A stretch of DNA of 64,000 nt from an uncultured Bryobacteraceae bacterium. Its GTDB lineage: Bacteria > Acidobacteriota > Terriglobia > Bryobacterales > Bryobacteraceae. The DNA lies in the NCBI GenBank assembly GCA_938003835.1, contig CALKXJ010000007.1:1-64000 (forward strand), in the 5' to 3' direction. Below the pieces are notes generated by a model, which saw nothing but the letters and a program-made list of their open reading frames with translations, did no database searches and had not been told where the DNA came from. Below are positions 8,315 through 16,473 of this stretch, one piece after another. Positions within the stretch are counted from its first letter, which is position 1; each line of letters opens with the position of its first letter. Position numbers and translations under genes: made by a program.

Positions 8315-8686
8315 GGCGTCTGTCCTTCCTAGGGTAGCAGCGGCTCGAAGACAGCGTATCGCGCCGGCGCGGTGCGCTCATTGGGAGCTTAAGCCCCAGC
8401 CGACAGGGCAAGCGCGCCATGAGATGCCAGGTCTGGTGCAATCCGAATGCGGTGCGGTCTCGCTGATCAGGTCCAACGACACGGGCGCTTGAACTTCGTC
8501 GAAGCGCTCGGGGCCGCACTCCGGGGATTCTTCCGCGGCGCATCGACAGCGTTGCGAGTGGAGCGGCGAAGCAATACCACCTTGCCAGCATGACGCAGGC
8601 AGCCTCAGCCGAGCCGCACCTGCCAATTCCTGCCTCGTCGCCGTAGCCTCCGGCGTCGAAGCTGCCGGTTTTTTCCGCTGGCCTGC
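8315..8686. other. Intergenic region upstream of the cas operon
   Basis: About 370 bp with only short unsupported open frames on either strand. It must hold the cas operon promoter, since cas6 starts at 8314 on minus, but I cannot identify a convincing -35/-10 pair. It may include further decayed sequence related to the neighbouring pseudogene. Confidence 0.5.
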
Positions 8687-9358
8687 CTACGCTCGGTCGG
8701 CATCCGCAGAGGCCTGAAATAGCCGTTTGTCGGATTTGACCAGCGCGACACGGTCCTCTGGGTGCCATGGCACGGCGATAGCGAAGGACTTGTGCAGCCG
8801 CTCGAGAGCCTCAAACACTCCGGCGGGAGCTCGGGCCGAACTCACCAAGCCCTCGCTGACCTTTCCGCCCGCCTGGCGATGTCTTTAGTTTACTGGGTGC
8901 TCCCCGGTGCCGAGAACCGACGACCATTTTGTGTCGGGGAGCACCGACACGGGGGGCATGGTCTCGCCCTTGCCATCTGTGCGAGGCTGCCGCTGGCAGT
9001 GCCGAATCAACCTGCTGCCGTGCTCCACTGGGAACAGTTGCCTTCCCCGGTAGTTTGATAGAACCGGCAGGTCCGACTCCAGCCCGCGCTTCAGGAAAGC
9101 CGCCTCCATCTCGTCCCGGGCGCGGTCGGGTTCACCGGTCTCGGGCTGCCCCGGCTGGCCACAGCGAGCAGGATGCAAGCCGGCGCCGCCGGTGAGGACC
9201 AGGCCGTCGAGCTCGCTCGCCTCCCAGTCGGACTCGGGCGAGGTCGGAATCGGCTCGAGGCCGACATCGCGCCCCGCCGCAAGATAGGGATCGAGCCTTC
9301 TTCGGTCCCCGCCGTAGGTTAGGACCGCCCGTGGACCTATGGGCCATTTTTCTCCCAC
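8687..9358 (-). pseudogene. Decayed peptidase C26 / gamma-glutamyl-GABA hydrolase-like glutamine amidotransferase
   Basis: About 224 codons, the normal size of this family. The frame from 9358 reads 'ELDGLVLTGGAGLHPA' (about 49-64), the C26 signature, then 'LPVLSNYRGRQLFPV' where functional enzymes have LPVLxxCRGxQ. The nucleophile Cys is therefore Tyr (a TGC to TAC type change). At 8885-8887 a TAA replaces the Ser of the conserved VNSxHHQA motif. The same frame then continues as 'RHRQAGGKVSEGLVSSARAP' ... 'IAVPWHPEDRVA' to a TAG at 8687, so the WHPE His and Glu of the triad survive. The gene is inactive through point mutation. It sits between the CRISPR locus and tRNA-Val. Confidence 0.85.
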
Positions 9359-9360
9359 GT

Positions 9361-9480
9361 ACGAATTAAAAACGCGATATCACAAGTAAAATAATTATGC
9401 ACACGATGTTACAGGTAAAGGGCCGGCGGAAAAATTGTGATATTCGGATCTTTTCACATGACGTATAATTTGATGGACAG
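9361..9480 (-). promoter_or_regulatory. AT-rich operator-like region upstream of the C26 pseudogene
   Basis: This patch is far more AT-rich than its surroundings. Two direct repeats, 9376-9390 and 9405-9419 (12 of 15 identical, 29 bp apart; on minus TTTACTTGTGATATC and TTTACCTGTAACATC), flank a CATAAT/TATTTT-like -10 on the minus strand. A third, inverted element TTGTGATAT lies at 9435-9443. This looks like a repressor-controlled promoter of the now broken C26 gene. The regulator is not recognised. Confidence 0.4.
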
Positions 9481-9827
9481 CGTAGACAGAGGAGGAAACA
9501 GGAATCTTTTTTCGGTGCAGCCCGGCTCACACAAATGCCGGGAAATGACGCTCCGCCTCGAGTGCGTCGGGTTGGACGGGGCAGAGTTCACGGGCACCTG
9601 AGATTTCGAAATTGCAAATTCACGATACGAAACATACGCTCGTCTTCCGCCTTTGCTTGGGGCCGGATGAAAAGGCCATACCCCGGGGAAGCCACTGCCC
9701 GCAATACGGGGGAAAGCGAGCAGCGCGGAACCCCCGGTTGTGGACCGGTACGTTCTAGCCCTCGCGCCGGCTCGCGCCAACGCGGTTACGCGGAGGGGAA
9801 TCGACTGCGAGATGAAGGGCGAGTTGG
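9481..9827. other. Non-coding region between the AT-rich patch and tRNA-Val
   Basis: About 350 bp with no convincing gene. Open frames of about 110 codons exist on both strands, but one runs through the tRNA and neither has a recognisable domain or a ribosome site. Nothing else is identified. Confidence 0.5.
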
Positions 9828-9904
9828 TGGTGGGCCCGTGGCGACTCGAACGCCAGACCTCTACCGTGTCAAGGTAGCGCTCTAACCAACTGAGCTACGG
9901 GCCC
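9828..9904 (-). tRNA. tRNA-Val (anticodon GAC), CCA encoded
   Basis: On the minus strand the sequence folds as a standard tRNA. The acceptor is GGGCCCG (9904-9898) paired with CGGGCCC, and the D-arm contains GCTCAGTTGGTTAGAGC. The anticodon stem CTACC/GGTAG encloses loop TTGACAC, giving anticodon GAC (valine, GTC codons). The T-arm is TGGCG-TTCGAGT-CGCCA. Discriminator A is followed by an encoded CCA (9830-9828). A TATACT hexamer at 9926-9931 is a plausible -10. Confidence 0.95.
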
Positions 9905-9966
9905 GCGCCAGAGAGGTCCCCCGAGAGTATAGCATACTCGCGGCGCGCCGGTACGGCCAGGCTCGC

Positions 9967-11724
9967 TCAGGCCGGAAACTCCCGGCCGTGGTGCGCCCAG
10001 TACCGCCGGGCTGCTTCGCGGCCCAGATAGCGCGCCAGCGTCGCCGGCGGCACCGCCAGCAGGTCCAGAACGATCAGCCCGTCGACTACGCCGGAGAAGC
10101 TCCGGTCCACGGAGAACTCGAGCACCTGCGCGCCCAGTTGCAGGTAATGACGGAGCAGCACCGGCACAGCCTTGCCGTCAGGCTCGAGCGCCGAGACGAT
10201 CTCGGAAAGCTCGTCGAAGCCGGCGATGCTGCGAGCTAGGCCGCGCAGCCAGGCTTCACTCCGCCGGTCGGGTACGAAGCGGTGAGCCGGCCGCACCAGG
10301 GAGGCGAGCGGCGAACTCTCGAAGCGGCACCGCAGGTATTCGGCGATCAGCGCCCGGGAGGACTTCGTGTATGCCGCACTGATGCTCACCGGACCGAACA
10401 GATACCGGTAGTGCGGATTCCGGTTGATGTATTCTCCGATGCCGCGCCACAGAAGGAACAGCGCCGAGTAACTTTTCTGGTAGCCCGGCTGCACGAAGGA
10501 CCGGCCCAGCTCGAGCGCCGGCTCGAGCTTCCGGAAAAATTCCGGTTCGATCCGGAAGAGCGTCGGCGTGTACAACCGCCGTCGATGATCGGTCCCACAG
10601 AGGCGGTAGGCTCCGACCAGCTCGCGTCGCGCGACATTCCAGATGAAAAGATGCAGGTAGTGGCGGTCGAATTCGTCCAGGTCGAGCGGCCGCCCAGTAC
10701 CCTCCTGCGCCTGGCGGAAGGAGATCTCCCGCAACACGCCGATCTCTTCGAGCAGGCGGGGTATCGCCGGCGCTGGCGCGAGATAGACCTGCTGCCCTCC
10801 GGTTTCCACCAGTCTGGCGTCTGCGGGGAGGGACTCGATTTCGGCGGCGAGCAAGTTTGCCGGAATCCGGGCGGCCAAGGGCTTCGGGCGCGGCGCAAGC
10901 CTGGGGACAATCAACCGCGACCGTCTCCGCGCCGCACCGAGAAGCTCCGTGCAGGAGCGCATGTAGTCCGATGCCTGCCGGGCGGGCATCTGTTGGAGCC
11001 GTTCGGCGGGGATATGCGGGCCGATCGATACCCGGATCAGGCGCCCCTGCTTGTTCAGGAATTCACGTGGCAACAGAACGGTGCGCAGCCGGGGGTGAAT
11101 CAGCCCGGCGAGATGGAATCCCGGCCCGTTGGCGCCCTCGAGGAAGACGGCGACGGCCACCGCGCCGCTCCGGCGCGCCAGCCAACCCGCGGCCTCGCTC
11201 CACGGCGGCTCGGCTACGCCCAGCGACGTGAGGCGGAAGGCAGCCACCTCTCCGGCGGGCAAGACGACGAGCAGGCCTCCGCTTTCCAGCCAACGCAGGC
11301 CCTCACGAAGGGAATGGAAATTCGAGCGCACCGCCTCAGATCCCGTCTCGACGTCCACCGGGATCACATAATCGCGGACGCCAGGCACGAGCGCCAGCAC
11401 GCGATTGGCCAGGAATTTGATGTCGGGCCGGCGGCGAAGGAGAACCGCGCCCAGCACCGGCCCCTCGAGCAGACCGAAAGGATGGTTGGCGACGACGAGG
11501 GTGGGGCCGTGCTGGGGAACGCGCTCCAGCTGGCGGTCATCGACTTCGACCGTGACACGCATCCGGCGCAGGACTTCCTCAAAGCTCAGCCGGCCGTGCC
11601 CGCGGGCGAGCACGTCGCGGAGGCACTCCTCGAGGCGATTCACCCCCAGCAGCCGGCTCACCACCTGCCGGAGCGCGGGCGAGCCGAGTTCTCTTCCGAC
11701 CAGGATGGATTCAATCTCAGGCAT
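9967..11724 (-). CDS. Two-domain acyltransferase: N-terminal PlsC-like plus C-terminal OlsB/GNAT-like (OlsF-like)
   Basis: 585 aa. The N-terminal half (about 55-260) is a lysophospholipid acyltransferase-type domain with 'VVANHPFGLLEG' (about 77-88), the NHPFG variant of the HX4D motif. The C-terminal half (about 310-560) resembles the OlsB/hemolysin-like N-acyltransferase family ('REISFRQAQEGTGRPLDLDEFDRHY', 'GAYRLC', 'ELGRSFVQPGYQ'; each is part of the family pattern). This architecture matches OlsF, the bifunctional enzyme that makes ornithine lipid by N- then O-acylation. Ornithine as substrate is inferred. It is the third gene of a minus-strand operon with a GT4 enzyme (12 bp upstream) and a PHP protein, suggesting a phosphorus-free glyco- or aminolipid pathway. 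Confidence 0.8.
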   Translation of the reverse strand: MPEIESILVGRELGSPALRQVVSRLLGVNRLEECLRDVLARGHGRLSFEEVLRRMRVTVEVDDRQLERVPQHGPTLVVANHPFGLLEGPVLGAVLLRRRPDIKFLANRVLALVPGVRDYVIPVDVETGSEAVRSNFHSLREGLRWLESGGLLVVLPAGEVAAFRLTSLGVAEPPWSEAAGWLARRSGAVAVAVFLEGANGPGFHLAGLIHPRLRTVLLPREFLNKQGRLIRVSIGPHIPAERLQQMPARQASDYMRSCTELLGAARRRSRLIVPRLAPRPKPLAARIPANLLAAEIESLPADARLVETGGQQVYLAPAPAIPRLLEEIGVLREISFRQAQEGTGRPLDLDEFDRHYLHLFIWNVARRELVGAYRLCGTDHRRRLYTPTLFRIEPEFFRKLEPALELGRSFVQPGYQKSYSALFLLWRGIGEYINRNPHYRYLFGPVSISAAYTKSSRALIAEYLRCRFESSPLASLVRPAHRFVPDRRSEAWLRGLARSIAGFDELSEIVSALEPDGKAVPVLLRHYLQLGAQVLEFSVDRSFSGVVDGLIVLDLLAVPPATLARYLGREAARRYWAHHGREFPA

Positions 11725-11736
11725 CGTCTGCTTGCC

Positions 11737-12954
11737 TCACTCCTGAAACAGCACCCCCAGCCTTCGCGGCGCCGGGGGCGCGAAAGCGACGTCGCGGTAG
11801 ACGCGCCAGACGCGGTCAAACACCTCGTCCCACGAGCGCGCCTGCATCGAGCGGGCAGCCTCCCGGCTCATCGCACGGCGCAACAGCGGGTTCCGCGCGA
11901 GTTCGACCACGGCCTCGGCAAGCCCGTCGTCGTCCTGAGTGAGGAAGCCGGTGCGGCCGTGCTCGACGATATGTTTGGGGCCGCCCACCCCGGTGGCGAC
12001 AACCGGGACGCCGCTGGCGAGCGCCTCCTGAACCACGTTCCCGTACGCGTCGGTCCGCGAGGGGAAAACGAAGACGTCCATGTCGGCGTAGGCCGCGGCC
12101 AGGCGTTCGCCACGCAACACCCCCTTCCATTCGACCCGGCGCAGGTTCCTCCGCAGCCAGCCCGCCTCGCCGCCGTCGCCCACCACCAGCAGGCGAAAGT
12201 TCTCCACGCCGGCGCGCTCGAGCGCGGATTCGACGAGCGCCAGCGCGCGGACGTTCTTCTCCGGTGTGAGCCGGCCCACATAGCCGGCGACGAACTCCCC
12301 GCTGGTGCGCGTGCGACGCCCCGGATGGAACAGCCCGGTATCGACGCCGCGCCCCATCAAATAGACCGGCTTGCCGGTGGCCCGCTCCAAGACCTGAACG
12401 AGCTCCGGGTTCGGCGCAAATACGGCGCGCGCGAGCTGGTAGAAGCGCACATTGAGCTTCCAACAGGAGGCCTCGGCGAGTCCGCAAATCTGGCGGCGAA
12501 CGCGTCCCGGAAGCGCGCTGAGACACCGGTCCAGGCGGCGTGCGGCGAATTCATGCAGGTTGGTATGCCAGGAGGCCACCAAGGGCACGCCCAGCCGGTG
12601 GGCAACGATCGCACCCGCCAGACCCAAATCGCCGGGGCTCGTAATATGAATGACGTCCGGTGCGAACCGCTCGAGAGATCTTTCGAGGACACCGAGGTGG
12701 CGGGCGAACAGCAGATCGAATCGCAAATCGACATCGACCGGCAACGCCAGAGGGCTGCGCGGCAGCTCCAGACGCTCGACGCCGACCACGGTTCTGCGCC
12801 GCATCCGGCGCCCCCGGGCGCGGTGCACGGTCAGGATCGGGGCGCCGCGCCGCCGGGCATAGGCTTCGAGCTGACGGCTGGTGAGCGCCGCGCCGTTGAC
12901 TTCCCGAAAGCAGTCGGCAAAGAAGGCCAGGCGAGGGACCCGCGACAGGCTCAT
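11737..12954 (-). CDS. Glycosyltransferase family 4
   Basis: 405 aa GT-B enzyme. The N-terminal domain has 'FREVNGAALTSRQL' (the GT4 acceptor-side glycine loop, about residues 16-29) and 'DVIHITSPGDLGLAG'. The C-terminal donor domain has 'GYVGRLTPEKNV' and 'FPSRTDAYGNVVQEALASGVPVVA', the EX7E-like region with Asp in the first position. The sequence resembles the MgtA / sulfoquinovosyl-transferase-like group that glycosylates diacylglycerol-type lipids, though the substrate cannot be told. The start overlaps the end of the PHP gene by 4 bp, so it is coupled to it; the acyltransferase gene follows. Confidence 0.88.
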   Translation of the reverse strand: MSLSRVPRLAFFADCFREVNGAALTSRQLEAYARRRGAPILTVHRARGRRMRRRTVVGVERLELPRSPLALPVDVDLRFDLLFARHLGVLERSLERFAPDVIHITSPGDLGLAGAIVAHRLGVPLVASWHTNLHEFAARRLDRCLSALPGRVRRQICGLAEASCWKLNVRFYQLARAVFAPNPELVQVLERATGKPVYLMGRGVDTGLFHPGRRTRTSGEFVAGYVGRLTPEKNVRALALVESALERAGVENFRLLVVGDGGEAGWLRRNLRRVEWKGVLRGERLAAAYADMDVFVFPSRTDAYGNVVQEALASGVPVVATGVGGPKHIVEHGRTGFLTQDDDGLAEAVVELARNPLLRRAMSREAARSMQARSWDEVFDRVWRVYRDVAFAPPAPRRLGVLFQE

Positions 12955-14096
12955 GCCGCCTCCTCGTTGCCGCCGAGACTGAGCGTCAGGCGCAGGGCGG
13001 AGCGGCCTTGCGGATGCTCGAGCGCGACTGCGGCCAGCCGCATGAGCCGGACGAAGGCTCGCACCGCGAAAGGCGGCCTCCGCCAGCGCCAGACCTCTCT
13101 AAGCGGCAATACCGCACCGTCATCCGTGCGGTAGAAGACGCGCTGGTCCCAGCGACGCCACCCCAGAGCGTGCGTGGGGTCGTCGCGAAGAATATCCGAG
13201 ATGCTCGCCAGCAGGCGCGTCCGGCGGCACTCCTCGTGTTGTGGCATCAACACTACTTGGTTGGCCCGGCGGTAGCGGGCGCCTTCCACCCACTCCTCGA
13301 AACAGCTCGCCTCCGTGAGGTTAAGTACGGTATTGGGCTCGCGACCGTGACGATCGCCGCCACCGATGACCGGTAGTCCGATTTCCTCGGCCAATCGGAT
13401 GGCCTGTCGGTTTTCGCTCCACGGCCGGAACCCGTTGAACTCGATGCCGTGGATCCAGGGCCGGCAAACCGCCACCAACTCACGCAGGTGCTCCTCGTGG
13501 GCCGTTCTGCCAATGCCCTTCTCGTCCCACGCCGGATGGTTGAACACGATCAGGAGATGAGGAAAAGCAGTCAGTTCGGCCAGGAGAGAGCGCAAGCGCC
13601 TCTCGTCTGGCCCTGCGGTGAATGAGGCCATTTGTTCCATGGCCTCCCGGGCGTGGGAGACGGGGAGGTTATAAACCCCGAAGTGAAAGAAAGTGCTGCG
13701 GAAGGGCACGGTCCATTCCACGGAGACGGGCCCGGCCGCAGAGCCCTCGAGGACCTGGAGGCTCATTGGGGCTTCGATCGAGTCGTGGTCGCTCAGGGCC
13801 ACCAGCGGCTTCAGGCCGAGTTGGTTTTCAATCTGTGCCTTTTCGAGCGAGCTCGCCTGGCGCGCGCTCAGCGGCGGCGTCCAGTACAAGCGCGAGAAGC
13901 TGAAGCCGGCCAGCTCTTCGGCGCCGCATTCCTGCCGGAGCAACCAGGCTAGCCAGCGGGTCCGGTCGAGCAGTGCGGTCAGGAAACTGAGGCTCTCCTG
14001 GGAGTGCAAGGTATGGCTGTGGACGGAAACCGCGGCACGGTGGAGGCGCAACCGCGCGCGGGCCAGGCGAAGGGGAACGATGTTCGGCTTCTCCAC
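12951..14096 (-). CDS. PHP-domain metal-dependent phosphoesterase
   Basis: 381 aa. It carries the metal-binding motifs of PHP phosphoesterases: 'VHSHTLHS' (about 25-32), 'LSDHDSIEA' (about 99-107), 'FNHPAW' and 'GGGDRHG'. The reaction is probably hydrolysis of a phosphoester; the substrate is unknown. No signal peptide is seen. The start is GTG at 14096, with no clear Shine-Dalgarno. It is the first gene of an operon with a GT4 enzyme and an OlsF-like acyltransferase, so it may act on a lipid or nucleotide-sugar intermediate (inference). A 158-bp divergent region separates it from the next GT4 gene on plus. Confidence 0.82.
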   Translation of the reverse strand: MEKPNIVPLRLARARLRLHRAAVSVHSHTLHSQESLSFLTALLDRTRWLAWLLRQECGAEELAGFSFSRLYWTPPLSARQASSLEKAQIENQLGLKPLVALSDHDSIEAPMSLQVLEGSAAGPVSVEWTVPFRSTFFHFGVYNLPVSHAREAMEQMASFTAGPDERRLRSLLAELTAFPHLLIVFNHPAWDEKGIGRTAHEEHLRELVAVCRPWIHGIEFNGFRPWSENRQAIRLAEEIGLPVIGGGDRHGREPNTVLNLTEASCFEEWVEGARYRRANQVVLMPQHEECRRTRLLASISDILRDDPTHALGWRRWDQRVFYRTDDGAVLPLREVWRWRRPPFAVRAFVRLMRLAAVALEHPQGRSALRLTLSLGGNEEAA

Positions 14097-14254
14097 GCTA
14101 CCAGCGTCCGCCCAATGGAGTTACAGGAGGATGAATCCCGCCAGAACATTTCGAAAACTGTTTGTTGCGCTCTCACCGCCCCGTCACACTTCCGTCATGC
14201 CGTTCTAACCACCTCCATCGATACTTCAGGTGTGCGCTCCCCAGGAGCCACCAC

Positions 14255-15553
14255 GTGTTGATGCGTACGCTGCATCTCACCAACTTCTGGCACCCGACTT
14301 CCGGAGGTGTGGCGACCTTTTACCGCGCCCTTACCGAAGCGGCCAACCGCCGCCGCCACCACCTCAGACTGGTGGTGCCGTCGGATCGCGACCGCATCGA
14401 GCAGGTCGGCGACTTTGTCCGAATCTACCACCTGCGGGCGGCGCCGGCGCCACTAAATCCTCGATATCGCCTCCTCCGACCCAGGCTATTCATGCGGCCC
14501 GGAGGGGCGATCGCGAAGATCCTGCGGGATGAAAAGCCCGACTTGGTGGAGATCTGCGACAAGTACACCCTGAACTACCTGGCGGCGCTGCTCCGCAAGC
14601 GGCTTGTTCCGGGCGTGGCGTCGCGCCCTGTCGTGGTCGGCTTGAGTTGCGAGCGCATGGACGTCAATGTCGGCGTCTATCTCGGCCCCTCGCGTCCTTG
14701 GAAATTTTTCGCCCGCCACTACATGAAGTGGCTCTATTTCCCCATGTTCGACCATCACGTGGCCGTCTCCAGTTCCGTGGCGGAGGAGTTGCGCGCGGCC
14801 GCCCGCGGCCATGCTGTGCGGCGCGCCGTCTGGATTCGCGGCATGGGCGTCGATGCCGAGCTGTTCCATCCACGCCGCCGGAATCAGGCCTGTCGCCTGC
14901 GCCTGGCCTCGTCGCTCGGAGCGCCTGCGGAGGCGACCTGGCTGCTCTACGCCGGACGGCTCGTTCCCGAGAAGAATCTCGGTCTCCTCCTGGATACGAT
15001 GCGCGAGCTGAGTCGACCGGCGAACGACAGCTTTCACCTGGTGGTGGCGGGCGATGGCATCCTCCGTGGTGACCTGGAGCACCAGTGGACGGCCGAATTC
15101 CCCGGCCGTATTCATTTCCTCGGCCACATTTCCGAGCGCGAGCGCCTGGCGGACCTCTACGCCAACGCCGATCTGTTTCTCCATCCCAATCCTCGAGAAC
15201 CCTTCGGCATCGCCCCGCTCGAAGCCATGGCCTCGGGCACCCCGCTCCTGGCCGCCAACTCCGGAGGCGTCACCGAATATGCGAACGCCGGGAATGCGTG
15301 GCTTGTCGAGCCGACTGGAGCGGCCTTCGCACAAGCGTGTCTTGAAGCCGTGCAGGAGTCGCAGCTTCGCCGGGAGCGCACGGCGAGAGCACGCCGGACG
15401 GCAGAAGCACATTCCTGGCCGCGGGTCGCCGAGGGATTCCTGGACCTGTACCGCGAAATCTGGAATCTGGTTAGGAATCCCGCCTACTCGGTTGTCTCCG
15501 GTCCGGCGTTTCATTCCACACCCGGCGACTGGCTGGGTCGCGAGATCGCATGA
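14255..15553 (+). CDS. Glycosyltransferase family 4
   Basis: About 432 aa, GT-B fold. It begins 'RTLHLTNFWHPTSGGVATF' (classic GT4 N-terminal loop), carries 'LYAGRLVPEKNLGLLLDTM' in the donor domain and ends in 'NPREPFGIAPLEAMASGTPL', the EX7E motif. The acceptor is unknown. An AGGAG at 14243-14247 is ideally spaced (7 nt) for GTG at 14255; the ATG at 14261 is the alternative, while the frame further upstream (to 14162) has no family similarity. The stop overlaps the start of the next gene (ATGA), so both are co-translated. It diverges from the PHP/GT4/acyltransferase operon and may belong to the same envelope pathway. Confidence 0.9.
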   Translation: MLMRTLHLTNFWHPTSGGVATFYRALTEAANRRRHHLRLVVPSDRDRIEQVGDFVRIYHLRAAPAPLNPRYRLLRPRLFMRPGGAIAKILRDEKPDLVEICDKYTLNYLAALLRKRLVPGVASRPVVVGLSCERMDVNVGVYLGPSRPWKFFARHYMKWLYFPMFDHHVAVSSSVAEELRAAARGHAVRRAVWIRGMGVDAELFHPRRRNQACRLRLASSLGAPAEATWLLYAGRLVPEKNLGLLLDTMRELSRPANDSFHLVVAGDGILRGDLEHQWTAEFPGRIHFLGHISERERLADLYANADLFLHPNPREPFGIAPLEAMASGTPLLAANSGGVTEYANAGNAWLVEPTGAAFAQACLEAVQESQLRRERTARARRTAEAHSWPRVAEGFLDLYREIWNLVRNPAYSVVSGPAFHSTPGDWLGREIA

Positions 15554-16473
15554 GAAACCGTCGCGAAATACTTAAGATACTGGCGGCCGTCGCGCTGCCT
15601 GCCTCTGCCCGGCTCGAGTGCCCGCCCGGCGTCCGGCCCTACCGGGCGGATGCCGTCATCCTGCTAGGTTCCCTGCCGATCTACCGGCGCCGCGGGGTCG
15701 GCAGCGGCTATGCGGTCTGCCGCCGCCTGGAAGGCATGAGCGGGCCGCGTTGGGTGCTCGGCTTTGCCGGCGGCTCGTGGCCGGCGCGGGCCAAAGGCTT
15801 GAACCGGCTCGGTTACTACCGCGAAATCGTTTCCGAGGAGGACCCGGCGCTGGAGGCCTCCTACTTCGGCTTCCTTTCCGTGTCGGAAGAGAACGACCTG
15901 GCCGAGGCGCGCGGGAGCGTCGAAGGCAGCCGCGGCGTAGCGCCTTTTTCCGTGATCGAGGGCCAGCTTGGCCGGGCGCCGCTCTGCCGGACCGCCAGGT
16001 TCGCCGCGCCGGAGGGCAGCGGATGGCCAGAATGGTCCTCGCTGCTGGTGGGAGCACTCGAAGCCGTCCGCTCGGCAAAAGTGGGATGCCGGGAGGCGGC
16101 CGGAGCCATGCCTTTCCTTCACGCCGTGCGGGAAGCGATCCGGTCGCGCACGCCGCAGTATGCCCAATGGTTCGCCTACGGCGGCTACCTGCACCGGCTG
16201 GAAACCAGCAGGCGCCCGGCGCCGCACCTCACGGACCGCCTCGGCCGGCCCGCGGACGTCCTCCTTGGCACCGTGCACTCGGGAAAGACCGGGCAAAAGA
16301 GCCGGTTCACGCTCTGGCTGGAGCAGGATCCGGAGGCTGTCCTGCCGCTCCGCATCGAACTCCAGCCCCGGTCATTTCTGCGCCTCTCATTCGAGTACGA
16401 CCCCTCGGTGATCGAGCGCGACCTCCTCCAGCAGGTACCCTTCACCGCCGAGGAAGTCGGATCTTTGAGCTAG
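15550..16473 (+). CDS. Hypothetical exported protein
   Basis: 307 aa, family not recognised. The N-terminus 'MRNRREILKILAAVALPAS' looks like a signal sequence with a twin-arginine-like RR. The rest is soluble with mixed alpha/beta character, a Trp/Gly-rich segment ('PRWVLGFAGGSWPA', about 67-80) and a late 'ADVLLGTVHSGKTGQKSRFTL' stretch. It overlaps the upstream GT4 gene by 4 bp and is therefore probably in the same pathway. Its 3' end overlaps the convergent glycosyl hydrolase-like gene by 4 bp. No function is assigned. Confidence 0.75.
   Translation: MRNRREILKILAAVALPASARLECPPGVRPYRADAVILLGSLPIYRRRGVGSGYAVCRRLEGMSGPRWVLGFAGGSWPARAKGLNRLGYYREIVSEEDPALEASYFGFLSVSEENDLAEARGSVEGSRGVAPFSVIEGQLGRAPLCRTARFAAPEGSGWPEWSSLLVGALEAVRSAKVGCREAAGAMPFLHAVREAIRSRTPQYAQWFAYGGYLHRLETSRRPAPHLTDRLGRPADVLLGTVHSGKTGQKSRFTLWLEQDPEAVLPLRIELQPRSFLRLSFEYDPSVIERDLLQQVPFTAEEVGSLS

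Noticed and set aside
9535-9885. 116-codon plus-strand open frame
   Set aside because: Runs through tRNA-Val in antisense; no domain, no Shine-Dalgarno.
10282-13134. 950-codon plus-strand open frame
   Set aside because: Lies opposite three well-supported genes (acyltransferase, GT4, PHP); no recognisable domains and no ribosome-binding site.
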